Below are positions 6,913 through 14,333 of a DNA stretch of 15,226 bases, one piece after another. The translations under genes and the position numbers were made by a program. This DNA is from Dehalococcoidia bacterium. Lineage in GTDB: Bacteria; Chloroflexota; Dehalococcoidia; E44-bin15; DAOWNJ01. Positions within the stretch are counted from its first letter, which is position 1. The number at the start of each line of letters is the position of its first letter. The notes beneath the pieces were generated by a model. That model did no database searches, was not told the DNA's origin, and worked only from the letters and a program-made list of their open reading frames with translations. Where the stretch lies: NCBI GenBank assembly GCA_030642645.1, contig DAOWNJ010000007.1:1-15226 (forward strand), written 5' to 3'.

Positions 6913-7704
6913 TTATATTACCTTGACCTCGCGAAGCCTGAGCGCCAGGTTAGCGGCGGCCTCCTCTATCGTCTCCCCCTCCATCATCTCGCACTTGCCA
7001 ACTCGCTCCTCGACGAATAGCTTGAGGAGCTTTGTCCTGGCCTGGAGTTTTGAGGGGTCAACACCAATGTCCTGTGCGCTCCAGACTGTAGTCGGCTTCT
7101 TTTTAGCCGCCATGATCCCTTTCATCGTGGGGTACCTGGGCTCCCCCAGCTCGTTTGAGACCGTGATCAGGCATGGGGTCTCAACCTCAATGACCTCATA
7201 GCCGTCGGCGACAACCCGCTCCACCCTGATCCTCCCATCAACAGCGTCCACCTTCTTGGCCACTGTTACGCTCGGTATACCCAGTATCTCAGCGATTCCG
7301 GAGCCAACTTGGCCAGCATCCCAGTCCGCCGCCTGCCTGCCACAGAAGATGACATCGAACTCACCGATCTTCTTTATTGCTGCGGCAAGGGCATAAGCGG
7401 TGGAGAAGCTGGCCAGACCGGCAAGGGCTGGATCCTCGATGAGGTACAGCTCGTCTGCCCCCATGGAGAGGGACTTCAGCACCACTGTCCTCTTCATCTC
7501 TAGCCCCATGCTTATCACCTTGATCGTCCCCCCTTGGGCATCCTTTATCCTGAGTGCTGCCTCTTCCGCCTGCTCATCAAAGGGGCTTATCACCGGCTCA
7601 ACGCCTGCCGGTGGGATAACCTTGTTGGCGGCAGGGTCGACCTTGAAGGTAGCGGGGGGTGCCTCCGGGTCCTGTATCTGTTTGGCACAGACAATCATGT
7701 TCAT
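6913..7704 (-). CDS. etfB: Electron transfer flavoprotein subunit beta
   Basis: EtfB is the partner of EtfA and binds AMP, or a second FAD in electron-bifurcating types. The 263-residue product has the family pattern: MIVCAKQI at the start, ISPFDEQAEEAALRIKD, the nucleotide loop CGRQAADWDAGQVGSGIAE (121-139), and the docking loop region NELGEPRYPTMKGIMAAKKK (184-203). The loop differs from the DGDTAQVGP form common in bifurcating ETFs, having Trp128 and Ala130. I would not assign AMP or FAD from sequence alone. The start is ATG 7704, with a second ATG two codons on; AAGGAGG and CGGAG lie upstream. It is the first gene of etfBA with its own promoter. Confidence 0.96.
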   Translation of the reverse strand: MNMIVCAKQIQDPEAPPATFKVDPAANKVIPPAGVEPVISPFDEQAEEAALRIKDAQGGTIKVISMGLEMKRTVVLKSLSMGADELYLIEDPALAGLASFSTAYALAAAIKKIGEFDVIFCGRQAADWDAGQVGSGIAEILGIPSVTVAKKVDAVDGRIRVERVVADGYEVIEVETPCLITVSNELGEPRYPTMKGIMAAKKKPTTVWSAQDIGVDPSKLQARTKLLKLFVEERVGKCEMMEGETIEEAAANLALRLREVKVI

Positions 7705-7764
7705 GGTACTCCGATAACCTCCTTTCTTAAGAACTAACTTACTCCCCAGGGGAAGATTTGGCTA

Positions 7765-7793
7765 AATTTATCATGGATTTCCCCTCGTGTCAA
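7765..7793 (-). promoter_or_regulatory. Predicted promoter of etfB-etfA overlapping the prmC stop
   Basis: On the minus strand a perfect TTGACA (7793-7788), a 17-base spacer and TAAATT (7770-7765) are present. The TGA stop of prmC (7792-7790) is inside the -35 box. Transcription would start near 7758, leaving a leader of about 54 nt with a strong AAGGAGG site. This suggests etfBA can be expressed separately from the hisS-prfA-prmC genes upstream. Confidence 0.65.
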
Positions 7794-8617
7794 GCCAAGT
7801 CTATCGAGACAACCCTTTCTATTCCACTGAGATCTCGAAAAAGCCCAACCCCTGCATTAGGGAAGAGCTTCCTTGCCAAAGATGCCGCCTCCCCACCCTG
7901 CCCCTCCCCCACCTCCAGGAGGAGCGAGCCACCGGGGCGGAGCTTGTCACCTGCCTGAGAGAGAACCATGGACATCTTTTCCCGCCCGTTTTGACCCCCA
8001 TAGAGGGCAATGGGGGGTTCGAAATCTATCTCCGGGCTCAATCTTTTATCATTTTCTCCAATATAGGGGAGGTTTGCCACTATGAGATCAACCGCCTCAG
8101 GAAGGGGGGCTAGCATATCGCCCAGAAGGAGATGAACCTGATCCGCCACTCTATGCCTCCGGCAGTTTATGGCAGCAACCTCAAGGGCATCAGGGGATAT
8201 ATCTATTGCATAGACCTGGGCTTCGGGATGGCCTACCGCAATGGAGATGGCGATTGCTCCGCTCCCGGTCCCAACATCGCAAACTTTTCCAGGTCGTCTC
8301 TTGAGGGCCATTTCCACCAGGAGCTCGCTCTCCGGCCTTGGGATGAGGACCCTCTGGTCGACATAGAAGTCGAGTCCGAAGAACTCCCGACTGTTGGTGA
8401 TATAGGCACTGGGCTCGTGGTTGAGACGGCGGTTGATCAGGCAGTCAAGTGCTTCGGTTTCTTGGGGAGACAACTCCTCCTCTAGTTGAGCATAAAGACG
8501 GGCTCTGCCAATCCCAAAAACATGCATCAGAAGGATTTCTGCCTCGATATTTGGCTCCTCGATCCCCCCCGACGAGAGGATTTTTGCGGCTCGGTGGAGC
8601 TCACCCCTAATCCTCAA
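7790..8617 (-). CDS. prmC: Release factor glutamine methyltransferase PrmC (HemK)
   Basis: PrmC uses S-adenosylmethionine to methylate the glutamine of the GGQ motif in release factors RF1 and RF2, which raises termination efficiency. The 275-residue protein has the small helical N-terminal domain, then YITNSREFFGL and RVLIPRPESELLVE (89-102), which are strongly characteristic. The SAM-binding motif is CDVGTGSGAIAIS (from 113), with acidic Asp139 after strand 2. The catalytic motif reads NLPY (182-185), where most family members have NPPY. Its TTG start overlaps the last 11 bases of prfA, so the enzyme is translationally coupled to its own substrate. Function is confident despite the substitution because the rest of the family pattern is intact. 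Confidence 0.95.
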   Translation of the reverse strand: MRIRGELHRAAKILSSGGIEEPNIEAEILLMHVFGIGRARLYAQLEEELSPQETEALDCLINRRLNHEPSAYITNSREFFGLDFYVDQRVLIPRPESELLVEMALKRRPGKVCDVGTGSGAIAISIAVGHPEAQVYAIDISPDALEVAAINCRRHRVADQVHLLLGDMLAPLPEAVDLIVANLPYIGENDKRLSPEIDFEPPIALYGGQNGREKMSMVLSQAGDKLRPGGSLLLEVGEGQGGEAASLARKLFPNAGVGLFRDLSGIERVVSIDLA

Positions 8618-9668
8618 GCTGCCTCTCCTGTTCTTTTTGGGTTAGGGCATCGATGAGCCCGTCAAGCCCCCCTTCAAGGATAGAGGACAGGTTATGGAGG
8701 GTGAGGCCAATGCGGTGATCAGAGACCCTCCCCTGGGGGAAATTATAGGTCCTTATCTTCTCAGAGCGATCCCCGGTCCCCACCTGGGAGCGGCGCTCCT
8801 TCACTAGCTCATCTGCCATCTTCCTCTGCTCCCTCTCCATGAGGCGGGCCCTCAAGACCTTCATCGCCTTCATCTTGTTCTTGAGCTGGGAGCGCTCATC
8901 CTGGCAGGTAGCCACGATCCCTGTTGGAAGGTGGGTGATCCTCACCGCGGTTGCTACCTTATTGACATGTTGTCCCCCGGCCCCATGGCTATGGAAGACA
9001 TCGATCCTCAGATCGCTGGGGTTTATGTCCACCTCCACCTCCTCCGCCTCGGGGAGGACGGCAACGGTTGCCGTCGAGGTATGTATCCTCCCCCCTGCCT
9101 CGGTAACCGGGATACGCTGCACCCGGTGGACACCGCGCTCATACTTAAGCCTGCTATAGGCACCCTTGCCACTGACCTCAAACACGATCTCCTTGAACCC
9201 CCCGATGTCACTCTCGCTGGAGCTCATTACCTCCACCCCCCAGCCCTTTGATTGGGCATACCTGGTATACATTCGGAAGAGGTCAGCGGCGAATATACCC
9301 GCCTCGTCTCCACCGGCGCCGGCACGGATCTCAACGATGACATCCTTCTCATCATTCGGGTCCTTTGGGAGAAGGGCAAGTCTTATCTCTCTGAGGATGT
9401 CCTGAGAGCTCACCTGGAGGCGCTCGATCTCCTCCTTTACCAGGGCGCTCATCTCCTCATCGAGCCCCTCATTGAGCATAGCCCTGGCCTCCTCAAGGCC
9501 CTTCATGTATGATTTGTATTCTCGATATTTGGTAACCACCCCCTCCACCCCAGTCCGCTCCCGGCAAAGCCTCTCCACCATCTCCGGGCTGCTCACCACA
9601 TCAGGCTCACCGAGAAGATGGTTTAGCTCCTCATAGCGCTTCTCAATTGACTTCAGTCTCTCAAGCAT
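8607..9668 (-). CDS. prfA: Peptide chain release factor 1 (RF1)
   Basis: RF1 recognises UAA and UAG in the ribosomal A site and triggers peptide release. The 353-residue product has every family mark: an N-terminal coiled domain, then IRAGAGGDEAGIFAADL (from 114). RIPVTEAGGRIHTS carries the tripeptide anticodon PVT at 187-189, which is the RF1 form (PxT) and not SPF as in RF2. The catalytic loop is SHGAGGQHVNKV, with GGQ at 231-233. Gln233 is the expected methylation target of the downstream prmC product. Start ATG 9668 has only a modest ribosome site (TAGGTCGAAAA). It follows hisS by 75 nt with no convincing terminator between. Confidence 0.97.
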   Translation of the reverse strand: MLERLKSIEKRYEELNHLLGEPDVVSSPEMVERLCRERTGVEGVVTKYREYKSYMKGLEEARAMLNEGLDEEMSALVKEEIERLQVSSQDILREIRLALLPKDPNDEKDVIVEIRAGAGGDEAGIFAADLFRMYTRYAQSKGWGVEVMSSSESDIGGFKEIVFEVSGKGAYSRLKYERGVHRVQRIPVTEAGGRIHTSTATVAVLPEAEEVEVDINPSDLRIDVFHSHGAGGQHVNKVATAVRITHLPTGIVATCQDERSQLKNKMKAMKVLRARLMEREQRKMADELVKERRSQVGTGDRSEKIRTYNFPQGRVSDHRIGLTLHNLSSILEGGLDGLIDALTQKEQERQLED

Positions 9669-9743
9669 TTTTCGACCTATGCGTTTGGTTCATATCAGTC
9701 GCTACCTTCCAGATTATGGAAGACGGTCATGGCTACAGCTTAA

Positions 9744-11024
9744 TTATACTAGTGGGAGTCTACTCTTCAATATCCCTTTTATCTCTCCAACGGCTTCATC
9801 CATCGGGACGTTTCTCTGCTCACCCTCTATCATATCCCTGATTATCACCACCCCCCCCTTCACCTCCTCCTCCCCGATAATGACTGCGATGCTCATTCCC
9901 AGGGAATTGGCCTGCCTCAATTGTGCCTTGAGGCTTTTCGAGCCTGAGGCGATGGTGGCAGCCGTTCCTGACCCCCTTATTTCGGCAACAAGCCTTATTG
10001 CCTCTTCACTTGCTTCATCACCGAGATAGCAAATGAAAATGCTGGGTTTAGGATTAGAGGGCGCTGGGATACCCTGCCTCTTCATATTGAGGATGATCCT
10101 CTCTATGCCAGCGGCAAAACCTACAGCAGGGGTCGGCCTCCCCCCAAGCTCCCCGATAAGGTCGTCGTAGCGTCCCCCACCCCCAATGACGCTCTGAGCC
10201 CCCTCCTCCCCCTCAGGCTGGACCTCAAAAACGGTCCTGGTGTAGTAGTCAAGCCCTCTCACCAGACAGTGGTCGATCTCAAAGGGTAGCTTTAGAAGGC
10301 CGAGGTATCTCTTTAGAAGCTCAAAGTGCTCCTGACACCCCTGGCAAAGGTAGTCAATGCTCCTCGGCGCAGACCGTGCTATATCCCTGCACCCCTCCTC
10401 CTTGCAATCGAGGAGCCTGAGGGGATTCCTTACTAGCCTCGCTTTGCATTCCCTGCACAGATTTGAGGTCTGGGTCTGGTAATAACCCTTGAGGGCCTCG
10501 ATATATCCAGGGCGGCACCCTCGGCAGCCAATGCTATTGAGCCTCAGGGTAAGCCTGCCTATGCCAAGGGTTAAGAAGAGCCGCCATCCCATGTCGATGA
10601 CCTCGGCATCGATGGCAGGATCCCCGTCCCCTATCGCCTCAAACCCGAACTGCTGGTGCTGCCGATACCTCCCTGCCTGTGGCCTCTCATAGCGAAATAT
10701 AGGGGCAATATAGTATAGCCTTATCGGCTGGGGGAGGTTATACATCCCATGCTCGATATAGGCCCGGCAAACCGGAGCGGTCCCCTCAGGCCTCAGGGTC
10801 ATCGTCACACCGCCTCGATCAGGGAAGGAGTAGGTCTCCTTTTCCACAATATCAGTCCCCTCGCCGATGGTTCTGACAAAGAGGCCGGCATTCTCGAATA
10901 CAGGGGTATCAATGCGCTCATATCCGTTGAGGTGGCATATCTGAGCCGCCCTCTCCTCGATGTATCTCCAGTATTGCTGCTCGGCAGGAAGGATGTCTGA
11001 CGTTCCCCTTGGTGCCCTATACAA
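9744..11024 (-). CDS. hisS: Histidyl-tRNA synthetase
   Basis: This is a class II synthetase that attaches histidine to tRNA(His). In the 426-residue product, YRAPRGTSDILP opens the protein. TLRPEGTAPVCRAYIE (76-91) and motif 2, FRYERPQAGRYRQHQQFG (110-127), follow. The histidine-binding signature is LVRGLDYYTRTVFE (254-267), and motif 3 is AVGFAAGIERI (300-310). The C-terminal 95 residues form the anticodon-binding domain. Between 167 and 230 there are four cysteine pairs (CRGC, CREC, C-x4-C, CQGC), a set that could hold metal. The start is TTG 11024, preceded by AGGAGGT. It heads the minus-strand translation operon and faces rel across a 95-nt divergent spacer. Confidence 0.97.
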   Translation of the reverse strand: MYRAPRGTSDILPAEQQYWRYIEERAAQICHLNGYERIDTPVFENAGLFVRTIGEGTDIVEKETYSFPDRGGVTMTLRPEGTAPVCRAYIEHGMYNLPQPIRLYYIAPIFRYERPQAGRYRQHQQFGFEAIGDGDPAIDAEVIDMGWRLFLTLGIGRLTLRLNSIGCRGCRPGYIEALKGYYQTQTSNLCRECKARLVRNPLRLLDCKEEGCRDIARSAPRSIDYLCQGCQEHFELLKRYLGLLKLPFEIDHCLVRGLDYYTRTVFEVQPEGEEGAQSVIGGGGRYDDLIGELGGRPTPAVGFAAGIERIILNMKRQGIPAPSNPKPSIFICYLGDEASEEAIRLVAEIRGSGTAATIASGSKSLKAQLRQANSLGMSIAVIIGEEEVKGGVVIIRDMIEGEQRNVPMDEAVGEIKGILKSRLPLV

Positions 11025-11041
11025 TTGAAACCTCCTGGGCT

Positions 11042-11071
11042 AGGATACCCTATCGGGCGAGATGTTGTAAA
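11042..11071 (-). promoter_or_regulatory. Predicted promoter of hisS
   Basis: On the minus strand TTTACA (11071-11066), an 18-base spacer and TATCCT (11047-11042) lie upstream of hisS. Transcription would start near 11035, at the edge of the GGAGG site (11035-11031), giving a leader of only about 11 nt. No T-box or attenuator could fit in so short a leader. The -35 box is 9 bp from that of the divergent rel promoter. Confidence 0.55.
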
Positions 11072-11080
11072 GGAGGGCGG

Positions 11081-11109
11081 TTGCAAAACCAAGGCCTCTG
11101 GGATATACT
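11081..11109 (+). promoter_or_regulatory. Predicted promoter of rel, near-leaderless
   Basis: TTGCAA (11081-11086), a 17-base spacer and TATACT (11104-11109) make a good sigma-70-type match. The start point would fall near 11116, only about four bases before the ATG at 11120. There is no real ribosome binding site between them, only TTGAGCGG, much of which would be untranscribed. Element positions are seen; the start is inferred. Confidence 0.6.
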
Positions 11110-11119
11110 TTGAGCGGCT

Positions 11120-13246
11120 ATGGACATAAGGAACCTAATCGATAAGACCCAGGAGTATCTCCCGAGCAGGACTCTGGCCCTGATCGAGGAGGCCTATGAG
11201 TTTGCCTTTGAGGCCCATAAGGGGCAGGTTCGAATGTCTGGCGAGCCATACCTCGAGCATCCCCTCTCCACCGCCATCATCCTCGCTGACCTTCGCCTCG
11301 ACGCCAGCTCAATTGCTGCTGCACTCCTTCATGACGTTCCCGAAGACTGTGGCGTCCCCATATCTGAGATCGAGGCCAGGTTCGGAGCAGAGGTTGCAAA
11401 GCTGGTTGATGGGGTGACCAAGCTGGGCAAACTGCCTCTACCCACTGAGGTGAAGAAGGGGGAGCCTCAGGCTGAGAACCTCAGGAAGATGCTGATCGCA
11501 ATGGCAGAGGATGTTCGGGTGGTCCTCATCAAGCTGGCTGATAGGCTACATAATATGCGAACCCTTGGGGCGCTCCCCCCTCAGAAGCGCCAAGACATCG
11601 CCCAGGAGACTATGGAGATATATGCCCCCCTCGCCCATCGTCTTGGAATCTTTGAGATGAAGTGGCAGCTCGAGGACCTCTCCTTCTGCTATCTGGAGCC
11701 TAAAAAGTACCAACAGCTTGCCCGCTTCGTCTCAGTTCAAAGAACACAGAGGGAGAGCTATATCAATGAAGTCAGTAGCATCCTTGAGGAGGAATTGAGG
11801 AGGGCTGGCATAAAAGCTGAGGTCACCGGGAGGCCAAAGCATATCTACAGCATCTACCAGAAGACGGAGAGGTACGCCTCCCAGGGGAGAGACCTCGATG
11901 ACATCCACGACCTTTTCGCCCTCCGTGTTGTTGTTAATGAGGTTAGCGATTGTTATAGCGCCCTTGGAGTCATCCATAGCCTGTGGCACCCCCTATTTGG
12001 GGAATTTGACGACTATATCGCAAACCCCAAGGATAGCGGGTACCGCTCCATTCACACCACAGTCATGTGTCTTGGCTACCCGATCGAGATGCAGATTCGC
12101 ACCTATGAGATGCACCGCTATGCCGAGTACGGAATCGCCGCCCACTGGCGCTATAAGGAGGGGGCTAAGGAAGACCTGCACTTTGAGGAGAGAATAGCCT
12201 GGCTCCGTCAGCTCATCGAATGGCAGAGGGAGATAGGAGCTGAGGAGTTCCTCGAATCGACAAAGACAGATATCCTGAGCGATCAGGTCTTCGTCTATAC
12301 CCCAAAGGGGGAGGTAAAGAACCTTCCTACAGGCTCTACCCCCATCGATTTCGCTTACCGGATTCACACCGACCTTGGTCATAATTGCGTTGGTGCCAAG
12401 GTAAACGGGAGGCTTATCTCCTTAAATTACCAGCTTAGAAATGGAGATACCGTTCAAATCCTCACCACAAAGGCCGGGAAGGGACCGAGCCGTGATTGGC
12501 TCAACCCTCACCTCGGCTATATCAAGACATCAACCGCCAGGACCAGGATCAGGCAGTGGTTCAGAAAGAGGGAGCGGGGGGAGAACATCGAGAGGGGAAA
12601 GGAGCTATTGGACAAGGAGCTCAGGCGGTTCAACATTAAGGTTTCTGAGGAGGAGATCGCCCGCCTTTTCAACTATGATGACCTTGGTGATTTCCTCGCC
12701 GCCCTTGGCTATGGTGAGATCAGCCCTTACCAGATCGGGGTCAAGCTTGCCAGGGAGGAGCCTCCACACCTCACCCCTCGAATCCCCACCCGCCCCCGGC
12801 CATCGTCCTCGGCAATTCAGGTATTGGGTGTAGGCGATCTCCTGACCAATATCGCCCAGTGCTGCAATCCAGTACCCGGTGACGAGATCATTGGCTACAT
12901 CACAAGAAGCCGCGGGGTGATGGTCCACAGGAAGGACTGCCCCAATATCCTGAACGAGGATGAGAAGGAGAGGCTGGTCAGGGTAGAGTGGGGGCAGATC
13001 GATCAGCTATACCCGGTGCCCATAATCATCGAGGCCCGGGACCGCGTCGGGCTGCTCCGTGATATCGGGACCGCTGTTGCTGAGGAGAAGGTGAATATAG
13101 CCTCAGTGAACGCTAATGATCATGATGATCATACCATTACAATACACATGACACTGGAGACGAAGGGAATCGCCCAGTTGAGTCGCCTTTTCCCTAAGCT
13201 GGAGGGGGTAAAGGGGATAATCAGCGTCTCCCGAGATGCGGGCTAA
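11120..13246 (+). CDS. rel: Rel/SpoT-type (p)ppGpp synthetase/hydrolase
   Basis: This is a long RSH enzyme of 708 residues that makes and degrades the stringent-response alarmone (p)ppGpp. The hydrolase domain keeps its metal site: His47, the HD pair at 71-72 with Glu75-Asp76 (HDVPED), and LADRLHNMRTL (139-149). The synthetase domain has GRPKHIYSIYQK (237-248), DLDDIHDLFALRVVV (258-272), SGYRSIHT (306-313) and IEMQIRT (322-328). The TGS domain runs about 387-450, a conserved-cysteine segment is at AQCCNPVPGDEI (579-590) with Cys607, and an ACT domain occupies about 633-705. With the hydrolase residues present it is probably bifunctional. The domain order equals that of Rel in other bacteria. 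The start is set by homology and by the promoter directly upstream. rpsT follows 26 nt later. Confidence 0.96.
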   Translation: MDIRNLIDKTQEYLPSRTLALIEEAYEFAFEAHKGQVRMSGEPYLEHPLSTAIILADLRLDASSIAAALLHDVPEDCGVPISEIEARFGAEVAKLVDGVTKLGKLPLPTEVKKGEPQAENLRKMLIAMAEDVRVVLIKLADRLHNMRTLGALPPQKRQDIAQETMEIYAPLAHRLGIFEMKWQLEDLSFCYLEPKKYQQLARFVSVQRTQRESYINEVSSILEEELRRAGIKAEVTGRPKHIYSIYQKTERYASQGRDLDDIHDLFALRVVVNEVSDCYSALGVIHSLWHPLFGEFDDYIANPKDSGYRSIHTTVMCLGYPIEMQIRTYEMHRYAEYGIAAHWRYKEGAKEDLHFEERIAWLRQLIEWQREIGAEEFLESTKTDILSDQVFVYTPKGEVKNLPTGSTPIDFAYRIHTDLGHNCVGAKVNGRLISLNYQLRNGDTVQILTTKAGKGPSRDWLNPHLGYIKTSTARTRIRQWFRKRERGENIERGKELLDKELRRFNIKVSEEEIARLFNYDDLGDFLAALGYGEISPYQIGVKLAREEPPHLTPRIPTRPRPSSSAIQVLGVGDLLTNIAQCCNPVPGDEIIGYITRSRGVMVHRKDCPNILNEDEKERLVRVEWGQIDQLYPVPIIIEARDRVGLLRDIGTAVAEEKVNIASVNANDHDDHTITIHMTLETKGIAQLSRLFPKLEGVKGIISVSRDAG

Positions 13247-13272
13247 ATAGATTGAATTAGGAGGTCAGAAGG

Positions 13273-13557
13273 TTGCCCAGGAAGGCATCAGCAAAGAAGG
13301 CAGCTAGGGTCGAAGTGAGGAGGAGGGAATACAATAAACCTGTGCGCAGCGCCGCCAAGACCTATATCACCAAGGCGGAGAGGCTTATCAGGAGCGGAGA
13401 GCTCGACGGGGCAAGGGTGGCAGTGATCCAGGCTCAGAAGGCCCTTGACAGGGCGGCAAAGAAGGGGGTTATCCATCCCAATAACGCCGCCAGGCGAAAG
13501 TCCCGTTTAATGAAGAAGCTAGCTAAAGCACTGGCCTCAAGTGAGGTTAGCTTGTAG
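13273..13557 (+). CDS. rpsT: 30S ribosomal protein S20
   Basis: S20 binds the 5' domain of 16S rRNA and helps early assembly of the small subunit. The 94-residue, very basic, all-helical product shows the family pattern: a basic start PRKASAKKAARVEVRRREYN, the central SAAKTYITKAERLI, and the end region KKGVIHPNNAARRKSRLMKKL. The start is TTG 13273, placed 8 nt after AGGAGG (13259-13264). A TTG start is common for rpsT and is linked in other bacteria to autogenous control of its translation; whether that applies here is unknown. It lies 26 nt after rel and is followed by a strong hairpin. Confidence 0.95.
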   Translation: MPRKASAKKAARVEVRRREYNKPVRSAAKTYITKAERLIRSGELDGARVAVIQAQKALDRAAKKGVIHPNNAARRKSRLMKKLAKALASSEVSL

Positions 13558-13583
13558 GATCAGGTGAACTGATAAACTTTGGT

Positions 13584-13620
13584 GAATTGGGAGCCGCTCC
13601 AGAGGAGCGGCTCCCAATTC
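13584..13620 (+). terminator. Perfect 17-bp hairpin after rpsT, probable terminator
   Basis: Bases 13584-13600 are perfectly complementary to 13604-13620, leaving a 3-nt AGA loop. The stem is GC-rich in its upper part. The bases that follow (CCTTCCTGGGG) do not form a T-tract, so this departs from a standard intrinsic terminator. It separates rpsT from the lexA promoter and would insulate the two units. Confidence 0.65.
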
Positions 13621-13631
13621 CCTTCCTGGGG

Positions 13632-13659
13632 TTGACAACCCTTTGTCCCCCATGATAAT
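13632..13659 (+). promoter_or_regulatory. Predicted lexA promoter
   Basis: A perfect TTGACA (13632-13637), a 16-base spacer and GATAAT (13654-13659) lie upstream of lexA. Transcription would start near 13666, inside the LexA box, leaving a leader of about 27 nt with the AGGAGG site at 13681-13686. A second dyad, GACAA-N4-TTGTC (13634-13647), overlaps the -35 box. Confidence 0.75.
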
Positions 13660-13665
13660 CTTTTT

Positions 13666-13679
13666 AGAACAAGCGTTCG
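13666..13679 (+). promoter_or_regulatory. LexA operator (SOS box)
   Basis: AGAACAAGCGTTCG contains the perfect dyad GAAC-N4-GTTC (13667-13678), the Gram-positive and actinobacterial type of SOS box (family consensus CGAAC-N4-GTTYG) and not the Escherichia coli CTGT-N8-ACAG type. It sits at the predicted start of transcription 14 bases before the lexA start, the expected place for autorepression. Confidence 0.88.
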
Positions 13680-13692
13680 AAGGAGGTGGAAG

Positions 13693-14322
13693 ATGAGGAC
13701 GATCTCTGATAAGAGGAGACGAATACTTGAATTCCTTCGCCAGTTCCTTGATGAAAGGGGCTATCCACCAACCATAAGGGATATACAGGCTGGATTGGGG
13801 ATAAGCTCCACCTCTGTGGTTGACCATCATCTGAGGGTGCTGGAGCGAGACGGATATATCCGTCGCTTCCCGGATATATCCAGGGGGACACAGCTCCTCT
13901 ATCCCGGACGAAGGCAGGTGGTATCGGTTCCGGTAATGGGCCTCATCGCTGCAGGGGAGCCTATCCCCGTCCCCAGCTCCGATTCCTGGCATGCGGAGGC
14001 AATTGAGAGCGTGGATGTGGTTGAGGAGATGATAGGAGGGAAAGAGGGCGTCTATGCCCTCAAGGTGAAGGGGAGTTCGATGGTGGACGCCCTGATAGGG
14101 GATGGCGATATAGTCCTGATGCAACATGCAAATACCGCAGAGAACGGGGAGATGGTGGCCATCTGGCTCAAAGGGGAGGAGGAGGCTACCCTGAAGAGGT
14201 TCTATCCAGAGGGGGGGAGGATTCGCCTTCAGCCGGCAAACACCCAGATGGAGCCAATCTATGCTGACCATGATAATGTCCAGATTCAGGGAAGGGTCAT
14301 CGGGGTAATAAGAAGGCTGTGA
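13693..14322 (+). CDS. lexA: LexA SOS-response repressor
   Basis: LexA represses DNA-damage genes and cuts itself when RecA is activated. The 209-residue protein has an N-terminal winged helix (ILEFLRQFLDERGYPPTIRD, then GISSTSVVDHHLRVLERDGYI). The scissile bond lies in GLIAAGEP, between Ala87 and Gly88. In the C-terminal S24 peptidase domain the catalytic serine is Ser129 in KGSSM, and the general-base lysine is Lys168 in EATLKRF. All cleavage residues are present, so it should be functional. AGGAGG lies 6 nt before ATG 13693. It has its own promoter and operator, so it most likely represses itself. No terminator is seen between it and the next gene, 11 nt downstream. Confidence 0.97.
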   Translation: MRTISDKRRRILEFLRQFLDERGYPPTIRDIQAGLGISSTSVVDHHLRVLERDGYIRRFPDISRGTQLLYPGRRQVVSVPVMGLIAAGEPIPVPSSDSWHAEAIESVDVVEEMIGGKEGVYALKVKGSSMVDALIGDGDIVLMQHANTAENGEMVAIWLKGEEEATLKRFYPEGGRIRLQPANTQMEPIYADHDNVQIQGRVIGVIRRL

Positions 14323-14333
14323 GGACTCTCTAA

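Noticed and set aside
8132..8485. Plus-strand open frame of 117 codons opposite prmC
   Set aside because: It is a shadow of the prmC frame, with no ribosome site or recognisable domain.
9669..9743. Hairpin CTTCCA-TAATC-TGGAAG between hisS and prfA as a terminator or attenuator
   Set aside because: The stem is only 6 bp and no T-run follows it, so read-through into prfA is expected.
11025..11041. T-box or histidine attenuator upstream of hisS
   Set aside because: The predicted leader is about 11 nt, too short for any such structure, and no His-rich leader peptide is present.
13537..14271. Minus-strand open frame of 244 codons across lexA
   Set aside because: It is antisense to lexA, which has complete LexA motifs, promoter and operator; the minus product shows no family pattern.
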